This document shows, one piece after another, positions 45,269 through 55,662 of a DNA stretch of 64,000 nt. Within the stretch, counting starts at the first letter, position 1, and each line of letters opens with the position of its first letter. The stretch is from positions 1,178,001 through 1,242,000 of the forward strand of contig NZ_CP096276.1 of the NCBI RefSeq assembly GCF_024662235.1, written 5' to 3'. Both the position numbers and the translations under genes were made by a program. This DNA comes from Pimelobacter simplex. Lineage in GTDB: Bacteria > Actinomycetota > Actinomycetes > Propionibacteriales > Nocardioidaceae. The notes beneath the pieces were generated by a model, which saw nothing but the letters and a program-made list of their open reading frames with translations, did not search any database and had not been told where the DNA came from.

Positions 45269-47038
45269 GTGCTGATGCGGATGTCGACCCTGTTCGTTCG
45301 GACCCTGCGCGAGGACCCCTCGGACGCGGAGGTCCCGAGCCACCGGCTGCTCGTGCGCGCCGGCTACATCCGCCGCGCCGCGCCGGGCATCTACACCTGG
45401 CTGCCGCTGGGCCTGGCCGTGCTGCGCAAGATCGAGGGCATCATCCGCGAGGAGATGAACGGCATCGGCGCGCAGGAGGTCACCTTCCCCGCGCTGCTGC
45501 CCCGCGAGCCCTACGAGGCGACCGGCCGCTGGGCCGAGTACGGCGACAACATCTTCCGGCTCAAGGACCGCAAGGACGCCGACTACCTGCTCGGCCCCAC
45601 GCACGAGGAGATGTTCACGCTCCTGGTCAAGGACATGTACAGCTCCTACAAGGACCTGCCCCTGAGCCTCTACCAGATCCAGACGAAGTACCGCGACGAG
45701 GCGCGGCCCCGCGCCGGGCTGCTGCGCGGGCGCGAGTTCACCATGAAGGACTCCTACTCCTTCGACGTGAACGACGCCGGCCTCGACGCGTCGTACCAGA
45801 AGCACCGCGCGGCGTACGTGCGGATCTTCGCCCGGCTCGGCTTCGACTACGCGATCGTCAAGGCGACCGCGGGCGCGATGGGCGGCTCGAAGTCCGAGGA
45901 GTTCCTCGCCAAGGCCGAGGTCGGCGAGGACACCTACGTCCGCTGCACCCACTGCGACTACGCCGCCAACGTCGAGGCGGTCGAGGTCCGCCCGCCCGCC
46001 CCCGTGGCCTACGACGACGCGCCCGCCGCGCACGCCGAGGACACCCCCGGCACGCCCACCATCGAGAGCCTGGTCGACTACCTCAACGCGGCCTTCCCCC
46101 GCGCGGACCGGCCCTGGGCCGCCGGCGACACGCTCAAGAACGTGCTCGTCGTCCTCAAGCACCCCGACGGCACCCGCGAGCCCCTCGCCATCGGCCTGCC
46201 CGGCGACCGCGAGGTCGACCAGAAGCGCCTCGAGGGCCAGCTCGAGCCGATCGAGGTCGAGCCCATGGACGAGGCCGAGCTCGCCAAGCACCCCGCGCTG
46301 GTCAAGGGCTACATCGGGCCCGGCGTCCTCGGTGAGGACAACAAGACCGGCATCCGCTACCTCGTCGACCCCCGTGTCGCCGAGGGCACCCGCTGGGTCA
46401 CCGGCGCCGACGAGTCCGGCCGCCACGTCCTCGACCTCGTCGCCGGACGCGACTTCACGCCCGACGGCACCATCGAGGCCGCCGACGTCCGCGACGGCGA
46501 CCACTGCCCGCACTGCGCGGACGGCACGCTCGAGTCCGCGCGCGGCATCGAGATGGGCCACGTCTTCCAGCTCGGCCGCAAGTACGCCGAGGCCCTCGAC
46601 CTCAAGGTGCTCGACGAGAACGGCAAGCTCGTCACCGTCACCATGGGCTCCTACGGCGTCGGCGTCACCCGCGCGGTGGGCGCGATCGCCGAGAACAGCC
46701 TCGACGAGATCGGCCTGTGCTGGCCCCGCAACGTCGCCCCGGCCGACCTCCACGTCGTCGCCGCGGGCAAGGAGGAGGCGGTCTTCGCCGCCGCCGACGC
46801 GCTCGTCGCGGGCCTCACCGGCGCCGGCCTCGACGTCCTCTACGACGACCGCACCGGCAAGGTCAGCCCCGGCGTGAAGTTCAAGGACGCCGAGCTGATC
46901 GGCTGCCCGACCATCGTCACGGTCGGCCGCGGCGTGGCCGACGGGGTCATCGAGGTCAAGGACCGTCGTACGGGGGAGCGGCAGGAGCTCACCCTCGACG
47001 GCGCGGTCGACGCGCTGGCGGCGATCGTCCGCGGCTGA
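45269..47038 (+). CDS. proS: Prolyl-tRNA synthetase, bacterial type
   Basis: 589 aa. Class II motifs are present: motif 1 region [19 protein letters not shown], motif 2 [24 protein letters not shown], and motif 3 near [13 protein letters not shown]. The editing insertion lies between motifs 2 and 3 (about 225-400), and two Cys pairs (CTHCDY, HCPHC) flank it. The anticodon-binding domain ends the protein. It charges tRNA-Pro. GTG 45269 preserves the conserved M-x-x-R-M-S-T-L-F start; ATG 45275 is an alternative. Confidence 0.96.
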   Translation: MLMRMSTLFVRTLREDPSDAEVPSHRLLVRAGYIRRAAPGIYTWLPLGLAVLRKIEGIIREEMNGIGAQEVTFPALLPREPYEATGRWAEYGDNIFRLKDRKDADYLLGPTHEEMFTLLVKDMYSSYKDLPLSLYQIQTKYRDEARPRAGLLRGREFTMKDSYSFDVNDAGLDASYQKHRAAYVRIFARLGFDYAIVKATAGAMGGSKSEEFLAKAEVGEDTYVRCTHCDYAANVEAVEVRPPAPVAYDDAPAAHAEDTPGTPTIESLVDYLNAAFPRADRPWAAGDTLKNVLVVLKHPDGTREPLAIGLPGDREVDQKRLEGQLEPIEVEPMDEAELAKHPALVKGYIGPGVLGEDNKTGIRYLVDPRVAEGTRWVTGADESGRHVLDLVAGRDFTPDGTIEAADVRDGDHCPHCADGTLESARGIEMGHVFQLGRKYAEALDLKVLDENGKLVTVTMGSYGVGVTRAVGAIAENSLDEIGLCWPRNVAPADLHVVAAGKEEAVFAAADALVAGLTGAGLDVLYDDRTGKVSPGVKFKDAELIGCPTIVTVGRGVADGVIEVKDRRTGERQELTLDGAVDALAAIVRG

Positions 47039-47042
47039 CGCC

Positions 47043-47753
47043 ATGACGATCGAGGCGGTCATCTTCGACTGGGGCGGCACGCTGACCGCCTGGCACGACA
47101 TCGACTTCCACGCGGAGTCGCTCGCGCTGGCCCAGGCGGTGCTGGCCACGCCGGACACCTCCGACGACCACCACGCCCACGCCGCCCGGCTGCACGAGGC
47201 CGGCAGCGTGATCTGGGGCCGCAGCCGCGACCACCAGCAGTCCTCGACGATCGCCGACCTCTTCACCGCGGCCGGGCTCGAGCACGACGCCGACCTGCTC
47301 GACGCCTACTACTCCTTCTGGGAGCCGCACACGCTCACCGATCCCGAGGTGCGGCCGCTGTGGGAGTGGCTGCGCGCCGAGGGGATCAAGGTCGGGATCC
47401 TGTCCAACACGATCTGGCCGCGGCGCTGGCACCGCGGCTACTTCGAGCGCGACGGCGTCCTGGACCTCATCGACGGCGACGTCTACACGAGCGAGATCCC
47501 CTGGACGAAGCCCTCGCCGCTCGCCTTCCGGGCCGCGATGGACGCCGTGGGCGTCGCCGACCCGGCGCGGTGCGTCTACGTCGGTGACCGGCTCTTCGAC
47601 GACGTCTGGGGCGCCCAGCACGCCGGGATGCGCGCCGTCCACATCCCGCACAGCGCGATCCCGGCCGACCAGGTCGGCCACACCGAGGGCGAGCCGGACG
47701 CCGTCGCGCACCGCCTGGCGGACCTCCCGGAGCTCCTCGCGCCGTGGCGTTGA
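47043..47753 (+). CDS. HAD-superfamily hydrolase
   Basis: 236 aa. Motif I is VIFDWGGTLT (D-x-G-x-T), motif II GILSNTIW, motif III lysine in PWTKPSPLAF and motif IV VGDRLFDDVWGA. The cap is a small helical insert after motif I with DIDFHAESLALAQA. A phosphatase of the HAD type with unknown substrate. It starts 4 bp after proS and is probably cotranscribed. Confidence 0.9.
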   Translation: MTIEAVIFDWGGTLTAWHDIDFHAESLALAQAVLATPDTSDDHHAHAARLHEAGSVIWGRSRDHQQSSTIADLFTAAGLEHDADLLDAYYSFWEPHTLTDPEVRPLWEWLRAEGIKVGILSNTIWPRRWHRGYFERDGVLDLIDGDVYTSEIPWTKPSPLAFRAAMDAVGVADPARCVYVGDRLFDDVWGAQHAGMRAVHIPHSAIPADQVGHTEGEPDAVAHRLADLPELLAPWR

Positions 47754-48014
47754 GCCCCTCCGGGGGAGTGCGCGCGACAGCATGTCGCGGCTGCAGGTTT
47801 GTGCACTGCATGTTTATGAGGATCGCGGGAGCGGGACGCTGGGAGCGTTCTGTTGCATGATTGTGCACAGGTGCTGGTGAGCCCCACCTCTCCCTGCACC
47901 TGATGACCGTTGTCCCCGGTCACCAGCGGTTCGCGACCCCGACTTCGGGGGACGTCTCGGGAGTTCCCCGGATGTCGGAGGTCGCGGACCGTTGGTCTTT
48001 TTCCGGCCGGGCGC
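47754..48014. other. Non-coding gap with several dyads
   Basis: 261 bp without a credible gene. CGCGACA-GCA-TGTCGCG (47773-47789) is a perfect 7-bp hairpin just behind the HAD gene. TTGTGCACTGCATG (47799-47812) and GCATGATTGTGCACAG (47855-47870) form a near-symmetrical pair 42 bp apart in a locally AT-richer stretch. GACC-GTT-GGTC (47987-47997) followed by TTTTT (47998-48002) looks like a weak plus-strand terminator. A small RNA is possible but not shown. Confidence 0.4.
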
Positions 48015-48473
48015 TCAGAGGCCGGGCAGCCGGTCCGGCGCCGCGCCGAAGCCCAGGCCGCGCACCGCGGCGTCGAGCAGGGCGGTGATCGCCCAGGCGC
48101 GGGTCTCGCCGGTCGAGCTGGCCACGAGATAGGCGTACGTCGCCGCCGCGGCCTCCTCCAGCGCCCGCCCCCGCGCGCTCACCGCGCCGGACGAGCCGAG
48201 GTCGGCCGGCAGCTGGTAGCCGGGCTCGGCCGCGACCGGCTCGGCGCCGGCGGCGTGGATCCGGGCGATCAGCTCGTCGCGGCGCCCCCGGTGCACCGTG
48301 TACGCCGCGGTGACGGCGCCGTACAGCGCCGGGGTGCGCGACTGGGAGGTCTGCCCGCCGAGGGCGCCGTAGACGAAGACGGCGGCGTGCTCGGCGGCGA
48401 GCGTCTGCTGCAGCGCGGTGACCGTGGGGTCGGCACTGCCGGTGGGGGTCGGGGTGGGTGTCGGCGTGCTCAT
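48015..48473 (-). CDS. Ferritin-like domain protein (DUF4439)
   Basis: 152 aa. After a Thr/Pro-rich start, four helices carry [13 protein letters not shown], then [30 protein letters not shown] and [16 protein letters not shown], the DUF4439 ferritin-like pattern. The charged residues needed for a diiron site are incomplete, so an enzymatic role is doubtful. Its ATG overlaps the stop of the upstream lipoprotein gene by four bases. Confidence 0.82.
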   Translation of the reverse strand: MSTPTPTPTPTGSADPTVTALQQTLAAEHAAVFVYGALGGQTSQSRTPALYGAVTAAYTVHRGRRDELIARIHAAGAEPVAAEPGYQLPADLGSSGAVSARGRALEEAAAATYAYLVASSTGETRAWAITALLDAAVRGLGFGAAPDRLPGL

Positions 48474-48991
48474 CCGAGCACCGCCCGCTGCTGGGCGATC
48501 GCGGCGGCCATCGCGGCGAAGAGCTGGGCGAGCGCGCCGCTCTGGGCCTGCTGGGCGGCGCCGACGAGCCGGGTCTGGAGGTCGGCCTCGGCGCGCAGCA
48601 GCCGGCGCAGGGCGGCCGGGCGGGGGCCGGAGGCGGCCGGCGGGGTGGCCGGAGCGGTGATCGTGCCGCCCAGCTCGGCGACGTGGGCGGCGTGGAGCCG
48701 GGTCAGCGTCGCGGTGGTCTTGGCCAGCGCGGGGACGGCCGTGGTGGTCGCCGCGACGAGCGCGCTGGTGGCCGAGATCGCCGTCACGACGTCCTCGACG
48801 AGGGTGCTGTCGGCGTCCTCGGCGGGGGCGGTCGGGGTGACCGCGCCGGACGGGCTGCCCGACACGCCCGGGTCGTCCTCACGTCCGAGGACGTCGTCGA
48901 GCAGGTCGCACCCGCTCAGTGCCAGGGCCGCACCGCCGAGGCCGCCGGCGACGAGGAGCCGTCGCGAGACGGGAGCGGGGCTGGCGGGCAC
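48470..48991 (-). CDS. Lipoprotein encoded with the ferritin-like protein
   Basis: 173 aa from GTG 48991. The N-terminus [20 protein letters not shown] is a twin-arginine-type lipoprotein signal with lipobox LSGC. The mature part is mostly Ala-rich helices ([23 protein letters not shown] and an Arg-rich [11 protein letters not shown]). It has the helical make-up of a degenerate ferritin-like bundle and is probably the extracytoplasmic partner of the next gene. Divergent from rimP. Confidence 0.78.
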   Translation of the reverse strand: MPASPAPVSRRLLVAGGLGGAALALSGCDLLDDVLGREDDPGVSGSPSGAVTPTAPAEDADSTLVEDVVTAISATSALVAATTTAVPALAKTTATLTRLHAAHVAELGGTITAPATPPAASGPRPAALRRLLRAEADLQTRLVGAAQQAQSGALAQLFAAMAAAIAQQRAVLG

Positions 48992-49060
48992 GCGGTGACC
49001 CTACCCGTCCGGGTATCGTGGACCCCGCACAGCCACAACAGGACACGGGGAGGACTCCCA

Positions 49061-49597
49061 ATGGGTACTCATTCCGCTCAGGGAACGACCGCAGAGCGAA
49101 TCGAGCAGGTCCTCGCCACGCCGCTGGCGGCGCTCGGGCTCGACGTCGAGGCGGTGGAGCTGACCCCCGCGGGCAAGCGCCGCGTCCTGCGCGTCGCCGT
49201 CGACACCGACGGCGGCCTGACGCTGGACGACGTCGCCGCGGCCACCAAGGTCATCGACCAGGTCCTCGAGGACGACGGCCCCGACGGCGCCAGCTTGGCG
49301 ATGGGCCAGCAGCCCTACACGCTCGAGGTCACCTCGCGCGGCGTCGACCGGCCGCTGACGCTGCCCCGCCACTGGCGGCGCAACGCGGGCCGCCTGGTCA
49401 AGCTGACCCACGGCGCCGAGGGCACCGAGGCCACCGAGGTGGTGGGCCGGATCGGCGCGAGCGACGACGAGGGCGTGACCCTCGACGTGGCCGGCACCGA
49501 GCTCCGGCTGCCGTACGACGAGGTGCGCAAGGCACTGGTGCAGATCGAGTTCAACCGCAAGGACAACGACGTAGACATGGACAAGGACGCCGACTGA
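49061..49597 (+). CDS. rimP: Ribosome maturation factor RimP
   Basis: 178 aa. RimP N-domain with [24 protein letters not shown], the family core [14 protein letters not shown] (S-x-G-x-x-R-P-L) and a C-terminal SH3-like domain ([22 protein letters not shown]). RimP helps 30S assembly. ATG 49061 with GGGGAGG 6-7 bp upstream starts the rimP-nusA-ylxR-infB operon. The gene ends one base before nusA begins (TGATG). Confidence 0.95.
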   Translation: MGTHSAQGTTAERIEQVLATPLAALGLDVEAVELTPAGKRRVLRVAVDTDGGLTLDDVAAATKVIDQVLEDDGPDGASLAMGQQPYTLEVTSRGVDRPLTLPRHWRRNAGRLVKLTHGAEGTEATEVVGRIGASDDEGVTLDVAGTELRLPYDEVRKALVQIEFNRKDNDVDMDKDAD

Positions 49598-50571
49598 TGG
49601 ACATCGACCTCAGCATCCTCCGGACGCTGGAGCGCGAGAAGGAGATCAAGTTCGACGTCCTCGTCGAGGCGATCGAGCAGGCGCTGCTCACGGCGTACCA
49701 CAAGACGGAGGGCTCGGTCGCGCAGGCGCGTGTCGAGCTCAACCGCAAGACCGGGCACGTCAGCGTGCTCGCCGCCGAGCTCGACGGCGAGGGCAACAAG
49801 GTCGGCGAGTTCGACGACACCCCCGACGGCTTCGGCCGGATCGCGGCCACGACGGCCAAGCAGATCATGCTGCAGCGGCTGCGCGACGCCGAGGACGAGA
49901 TCAAGTTCGGTGAGTTCTCCGGCAAGGAGGGCGACATCATCTCGGGCGTGATCCAGCAGGGTCGCAACCCCGACGACGTGCTCGTCGACCTCGGCAAGGT
50001 CGAGGCCCAGCTGCCGGCCAGCGAGCGGGTCCCCGGCGAGGACTACAGCCACGGCACGCGCATCAAGTGCCTGGTGATCTCGGTCCGCAAGGGCATGCGC
50101 GGTCCCCAGATCACGCTCTCGCGCTCGCACCCCAACCTGGTCAAGAAGCTCTTCGCGCTCGAGGTCCCCGAGATCGCCGACGGCACCGTCGAGATCTCCG
50201 CGATCGCGCGCGAGGCCGGGCACCGCACCAAGATCGCGGTCCGCTCGACCGTGGCCGGCGTCAACCCCAAGGGCGCCTGCATCGGCCCGATGGGCCAGCG
50301 CGTGCGCAACGTGATGTCCGAGCTCGGCGGCGAGAAGATCGACATCGTCGACTGGTCCGAGGACCCGGCCACCCTGGTCGCCCACGCGCTCTCGCCGGCG
50401 CAGGTGCAGTCGGTGACCGTGGTCGACGCCGCGGCCAAGTCGGCGCGCGTCGTCGTCCCGGACTTCCAGCTGTCGCTGGCCATCGGCAAGGAGGGCCAGA
50501 ACGCCCGCCTCGCCGCGCGCCTGACCGGCTGGCGCATCGACATCCACTCCGACGAGGAGTCGGCCGACTGA
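49597..50571 (+). CDS. nusA: Transcription termination/antitermination factor NusA
   Basis: 324 aa, the shorter actinobacterial form. N-terminal domain ([28 protein letters not shown]), S1 domain ([27 protein letters not shown]), then two KH domains ([28 protein letters not shown] and [21 protein letters not shown]). It lacks the extra C-terminal repeats of E. coli NusA. NusA pauses RNA polymerase and takes part in rRNA antitermination. Confidence 0.96.
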   Translation: MDIDLSILRTLEREKEIKFDVLVEAIEQALLTAYHKTEGSVAQARVELNRKTGHVSVLAAELDGEGNKVGEFDDTPDGFGRIAATTAKQIMLQRLRDAEDEIKFGEFSGKEGDIISGVIQQGRNPDDVLVDLGKVEAQLPASERVPGEDYSHGTRIKCLVISVRKGMRGPQITLSRSHPNLVKKLFALEVPEIADGTVEISAIAREAGHRTKIAVRSTVAGVNPKGACIGPMGQRVRNVMSELGGEKIDIVDWSEDPATLVAHALSPAQVQSVTVVDAAAKSARVVVPDFQLSLAIGKEGQNARLAARLTGWRIDIHSDEESAD

Positions 50572-50613
50572 CCGCCGACGGAACCGGCGGCCCGCCCGGG
50601 CCGTCATTCCGTC

Positions 50614-52134
50614 ATGAGGTGCACGCTGCCGCTCGGCACCGCCCTGCTCGCGCTCGTCCTGGTCGCGAGCGGGTGCGGTGACCGACCCGCTCCACCGGCG
50701 GACGCGCAGGGGGAGTGGTCCGGCCAGCGGCTGGCCGGTCCGGTCGGCCCCGACCAGTCCCCGCGGCTGGCGACCGCCGGCGACGACGCGCTCGTGCTGC
50801 TCGTCTCCGGGCACGGCCGGGTCCAGCCGCACGTCTCCCGCGACGGCGCGCCCTTCGCGGCCGGTACGCCGTTCGCGACCGGCCTCGACGGCTTCTTCGA
50901 CGTGCTGACGCCGGTGCGGCTCGCCGACGGCACCTGGTACACGGTCGCCACCGGCGGCGACGACTACGTCGTGCGCACGCTGCGCAGCACCGATGGCCTC
51001 GCCTGGACGGTCGAGCCGGCCACCGGCGTCACCGGCCGGGCCGAGGTCACCGCGCTGATCGCGACCGCCGACGGCGTCGCAGCGGTCGGGGTACGACGCC
51101 ACGCCGCCGACCCGAGCATGGGCGGCTTCTCGGCGCTGGCCTGGCGCAGCACCGACGGTCGCGCGTTCACCGAGGTCGCCCTGCCGGAGGTGCCGGTCTA
51201 CCGCGGCTACCGCACGGAGTCGTCGGTGAGCGGGTTGGTCCCGGTCGCCGGCGGCGCGCTGCTCGCGACCGGCCGAGCGGGCCGCGCGGCGCGGGTCTGG
51301 CGCTCCGCCGACCAGGGCGCGAGCTGGACGGCGGTCGACGACCCGCTCCTCGCTCGGGCCGACGGCGTCGACCAACCGGTCGCCGACGGCGACCGGGTGC
51401 TCGCCTCGGTCAGCGGGCTGAGCCATCCCGTCGTCCTCTCGGACGACGGCGGGCGGAGCTGGCGGATCGACCGCGGGCTCCAGGTCCCGCCCGAGAGCGA
51501 CGACTGGGTGCCGCTGTGGCAGGCCGGAAGCCGGACCCTGACCGTCCGCTCCGCGGCCGCCGAGGGAGCGGACTGGAGCCGTCCCGAGGCCTGCTACGCC
51601 GACCTCGACCAGTGCGGCGCCGGCGCCGGTCCGGGCCCGCGGCTCGCGGTCAGCGAGGACGGCGCGCACTGGCGTGCGGTCCTCGGGCCAACGGACGTCG
51701 ACGCGGCCGCCGCGACCGCCGATGGCCGGCTGCTCGTGCTGCGCTCGGGCGCCAAGGGGAGGTTCCTCGACACCTGGCCGGCCGGCGTCCCGCTCGCCGA
51801 CGCGCCCGGCCTCGACCGGCCGCGGACCGTCGACCTGGTCCGGCTCGCGGAGGGGGAGCGGCCCGCGGTCGGCACCCGCTACGCCGCGCCGCTGTACACC
51901 CACTGCGGCATCGACCGGATCTGGTTCGGCGAGCAGAGCTGGCAGCGCACCGACGACGGCCCCGGCTACGAGGCCGGCGACCGGCCGCCCGCGGGCTGGC
52001 CGATCCCGCCCGGCGGCGGCAGCGTCTACGGCTACGCCACGCTCGGTGCCGATGGTGTGCTCACCTACGCCGACGGTGACGGGGCGGTGCTGGCGACGTA
52101 CGAGAAGGCCGCGGAGCCCTTCTTCTGCGCGTGA
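50614..52134 (+). CDS. BNR-repeat lipoprotein inserted between nusA and ylxR
   Basis: 506 aa. Lipoprotein signal PLGTALLALVLVASGC, then five or more sialidase-type (BNR) S-x-D-x-G-x-x-W turns: RSTDGLAWTV, RSTDGRAFTEV, RSADQGASWTAV, LSDDGGRSWRID and VSEDGAHWRAV. This makes a beta-propeller, but no sialidase catalytic Arg triad is obvious. It is probably an anchored sensing or binding protein. It sits in the usual rimP-nusA-ylxR-infB operon, 43 bp after nusA, an unusual place. Confidence 0.8.
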   Translation: MRCTLPLGTALLALVLVASGCGDRPAPPADAQGEWSGQRLAGPVGPDQSPRLATAGDDALVLLVSGHGRVQPHVSRDGAPFAAGTPFATGLDGFFDVLTPVRLADGTWYTVATGGDDYVVRTLRSTDGLAWTVEPATGVTGRAEVTALIATADGVAAVGVRRHAADPSMGGFSALAWRSTDGRAFTEVALPEVPVYRGYRTESSVSGLVPVAGGALLATGRAGRAARVWRSADQGASWTAVDDPLLARADGVDQPVADGDRVLASVSGLSHPVVLSDDGGRSWRIDRGLQVPPESDDWVPLWQAGSRTLTVRSAAAEGADWSRPEACYADLDQCGAGAGPGPRLAVSEDGAHWRAVLGPTDVDAAAATADGRLLVLRSGAKGRFLDTWPAGVPLADAPGLDRPRTVDLVRLAEGERPAVGTRYAAPLYTHCGIDRIWFGEQSWQRTDDGPGYEAGDRPPAGWPIPPGGGSVYGYATLGADGVLTYADGDGAVLATYEKAAEPFFCA

Positions 52135-52219
52135 ACGCGTGGGTGCTGTGACCGACGTCGCTCCCGGCGAGGGTGCCGGTTCGTGATCTGCGCAGCCCGG
52201 GCGGTAGTGTTGACCCTCG

Positions 52220-52585
52220 GTGGCACGCCGAATGAATTCCCCTGCACGCCCAGACGACCTTCCCCTCGGGGAGCCCGTCCGGACCTGCGTCGGATGCCGG
52301 CAGCGGGCCGCCAAACGCGAGTTGTTGCGGGTGACCGCCGGCTCGGGGCCCGACGGCCGACCGGTCGTCGTCCCTGATCCTGACGGCACTGCACCGGGGC
52401 GTGGAGCGCACCTGCACCCCACCACCGGTTGCTACGACCTCGCGGTGCGGCGGAAGGCCTTCTCCCGTGCGCTCCGGTTCACGCCGGGTGCGGGTGGCCT
52501 TTCCAGTGCGCCGGTGGGGGAGTACGTCGCCTCGCTGATCCAACCGACCGAATCCGTCAACAGAGACTGGAGCAACAGCTCATGA
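52220..52585 (+). CDS. YlxR family RNA-binding protein (DUF448)
   Basis: 121 aa. The YlxR core RTCVGCRQRAAKRELLRVTAG is near the N-terminus, followed by GRGAHLHPTTGCYDLAVRRKAFSRALR, both basic and consistent with RNA binding. It normally sits between nusA and infB. GTG 52220 is used; ATG 52232 would remove four residues. The gap 52586-52682 contains the infB leader and nothing else recognised. Confidence 0.92.
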   Translation: MARRMNSPARPDDLPLGEPVRTCVGCRQRAAKRELLRVTAGSGPDGRPVVVPDPDGTAPGRGAHLHPTTGCYDLAVRRKAFSRALRFTPGAGGLSSAPVGEYVASLIQPTESVNRDWSNSS

Positions 52586-52682
52586 GCACTCGATGAGTAT
52601 CTCGCGATGAGCCAGTTCGTTCTGCTGCACCACCCATCGACGGTCTGAGATCCACCCCGGGTCTTGGGCCATTAGGAGAAAC

Positions 52683-55579
52683 GTGGCCAAGACCCGAGTT
52701 TCCGAACTCGCGAAGAAGTACGGCATCAAGAGCGCCGATGCGCTCAAGATGCTCAACGACATCGGCGAGTTCGCCAAGACTGCCTCCTCGAGCATCGAGC
52801 TTCCTGCTGTCAAGAAGTTCGAGGACACCTACGGCACGGAGCTTCTCTCGAAGATGAAGCCCGCTGCCGACGCGCCGGCCAAGCCGGCCGCGCCCAAGCC
52901 CGCTCCGGCCAAGAAGGCCGCGGCCGCCCCCGCTCCGGAGGCGCCCGCTGCCGAGGTTCCGGTCCAGGCCCCTGCCGCTCCGGCTGCCGAGGCTGCTCCG
53001 GCCGCCGAGGCGCCCGCCCCGGCTGCTCCCGCGGCCAAGCCCGCGACGCCCGCTGCTGCGCCTGGCCCCCGGCCGGGTCCGCGCCCGGTCCGGCCAAGAC
53101 GCCGGAGCCCGAGCCCGAGCCGGTCTCCCCGGCCGAGCCCGAGCAGCCCGCCGCGGCCGCGGCGGCTCCCGAGGCTCCGGCCAAGCCGGCCACCCCGGGT
53201 CCCAAGCCCCCGACGCCCAAGGCTCCGGCCCCGCGTCCGGTCGGCAAGCCCGGCGGTACGCCGCGCCCGGGCAACAACCCCTTCGCACCCAGCCAGGGCA
53301 TGGGCCGTCGTCCCGCTCCGCCGCCGCGCGAGGGTGAGGCCGGTCCGGCCGGCCCGCGTCCGCCGGCCGGTGCCGGTGGTGGCGGTGGCCGTCCCGGTAT
53401 GCCGCGTCCCAACCCGGCGATGATGCCGAAGTCCCCGGCCGCGTTCGGCCAGGGCCCCGGCGGTCGTGGTCCGGGTCGTCCCGGCGGCGGCCCCGGTCGT
53501 CCCGGTGGCGGCGGTGCGCCCGGTCGTGGCGGTGCTCCGGGTCGTCCCGGCGCCGGCGCGGGTGCCGGTGCGCCCGGTCGCGGTCCCGGTGGCTTCGGCC
53601 CCGGTGGCGGCGGTCGTCCCGGTGGCGGTGGCCGTCCCGGTCAGCGTGGCCAGACCCAGGGTGCCTTCGGTCGCCCCGGCGGTCCGGCCCGGCGTGGACG
53701 CAAGTCCAAGCGGGCGCGTCGCCAGGAGTTCGAGGCCATGGAGGCCCCGACGATCGGCGGCATGCGGGTCCGCAAGGGCAACGGCGAGACGATCCGTCTC
53801 GCCCGTGGCTCCTCGCTGACCGACTTCGCCGAGAAGATCGGCGTCGACGCGGCCTCGCTCGTGCAGATGCTCTTCCACCTCGGCGAGATGGTCACGGCCA
53901 CCCAGTCGGTGGGCGACGAGACGCTGGAGCTGCTCGGTGACGAGCTCAACTACGTCGTCGAGGTCGTCTCCCCGGAGGACGAGGACCGCGAGCTGCTCGA
54001 GTCGTTCGACATCGAGTTCGGTGCCGACGAGGGCGGCGAGGACGACCTGGTCGTCCGTCCGCCGGTCGTGACCGTCATGGGTCACGTCGACCACGGTAAG
54101 ACCCGCCTCCTCGACGCGCTGCGCAACGCCAACGTCGTCGAGGGCGAGGCCGGTGGCATCACCCAGCACATCGGTGCCTACCAGGTCCACACCGAGGTCG
54201 ACGGCAACGACCGCCGGATCACCTTCATCGACACCCCGGGTCACGAGGCGTTCACCGCCATGCGTGCCCGTGGTGCCCAGGCGACCGACATCGCCGTCCT
54301 GGTGGTCGCGGCCGACGACGGCGTCATGCCGCAGACGGTCGAGGCGCTCAACCACGCCAAGGCGGCCGGTGTGCCGATCGTGGTCGCGGTCAACAAGATC
54401 GACAAGGAGACCGCCGACCCGACCAAGGTCCGCGGCCAGCTCTCCGAGTACGGCCTCGTCCCCGAGGAGTACGGCGGCGACGCGATGTTCGTCGACGTCT
54501 CGGCCAAGGCCGGTCTCCACCTCGACAAGCTGCTCGAGGCGATCGTCCTGACCGCCGACGCGTCGCTGGACCTGCGGGCCAACCCGACGCAGGACGCCCA
54601 GGGTCTCGTGGTCGAGGCGCACCTGGACCGCGGTCGCGGCCCGGTGGCGACCATCCTCGTCCAGCGCGGCACGCTCAAGGTCGGCGACTCGATCGTCGCC
54701 GGTCCGGCCCACGGCCGGGTCCGCGCGATGCTCGACGAGCACGGCAACGAGCTCACCGAGGCCGACCCGGCGCGTCCGGCGATGGTTCTGGGTCTGTCGT
54801 CCGTCCCGGGCGCCGGCCAGAACTTCATCGTGGTCGAGGACGACCGGATGGCGCGCCAGATCGCTGAGAAGCGTGAGGCCCGCGAGCGGGCGGCCATGCA
54901 GGCCAAGCGCCGCGTGCGTCGTACGCTCGAGGACTTCATGGCCTCCATGGAGAAGGGCGAGAGCCAGGAGCTCAACCTCATCCTCAAGGGCGATGTGTCC
55001 GGTTCGGTCGAGGCCCTCGAGGACGCCCTCGCCCAGATCGACGTCGGCGACGAGGTCAGCCTGCGGGTCATCGACCGCGGTGTCGGTGCGATCACCGAGA
55101 CCAACGTCGACCTGGCCGCCGCCTCCGACGCCATCATCATCGGCTTCAACGTCCGGCCCCAGGGCAAGGCGGGCCAGATGGCGGAGAAGGAGGGCGTCGA
55201 GATCCGCTACTACTCGGTCATCTACCAGGCGATCGAGGAGATCGAGGCGGCCCTCAAGGGCATGCTCAAGCCGGAGTACGAGGAGCACGCTCTCGGTCAG
55301 GCGGAGATCCGTGCGATCTTCCGCTCGTCCAAGATCGGCAACATCGCCGGCTGCATGGTCATCGACGGAGTCATCCGCCGCAACGCCAAGGTGCGCGTCC
55401 TGCGCGACGGCGCCGTGGTGGCCGACAACCTCGACCTGGCCTCGCTCAAGCGCGAGAAGGACGATGCGTCCGAGGTCCGCGAAGGCTTCGAGTGCGGTCT
55501 CGTGCTCAAGAACTTCCAGGACATCAAGGAAGGCGACATCGTCGAGGCCTTCGAGATGCGGGAGATCCCGCGCTCCTGA
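52683..55579 (+). CDS. infB: Translation initiation factor IF-2 (one-base frameshift in the linker)
   Basis: The N-terminal IF2 domain ([22 protein letters not shown]) starts at GTG 52683 with GGAGA upstream. After a Pro/Ala linker the frame is lost at the C-run 53066-53070. The frame that holds the rest runs on through KTPEPEPEP, a Gly/Pro/Arg linker, and the G domain with [26 protein letters not shown] and NKIDKE, and ends at 55579. Adding one C restores a 965-residue IF-2. The gene is essential in bacteria, so a sequence error is the simplest explanation; internal restarts such as GTG 53300 are another. Confidence 0.92.
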
Positions 55580-55598
55580 GGCGCTGATGCACCACCGT

Positions 55599-55638
55599 GC
55601 TGCGCCGCCCGCTCCGTCACCGGGGCGGGCGGCGCAGC
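55599..55638 (+). terminator. GC-rich hairpin between infB and rbfA
   Basis: GCTGCGCCGCCCGC (55599-55612) pairs with its exact reverse complement (55625-55638), a 14-bp stem with a 12-base loop. The following bases are CGTTCTACT, no T-run. It may be a partial terminator or an mRNA processing/stabilising hairpin between the two genes. Confidence 0.5.
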
Positions 55639-55662
55639 CGTTCTACTGATAGGAATCTGATC

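Noticed and set aside
47584..47880. Small ORF in the gap after the HAD gene
   Set aside because: It is mostly an alternative frame of the HAD gene with no initiation signal or conserved sequence.
49315..52425. 1036-codon minus-strand open frame across nusA and the lipoprotein
   Set aside because: Spans three real genes on the other strand and has no recognisable domain; it is a GC shadow.
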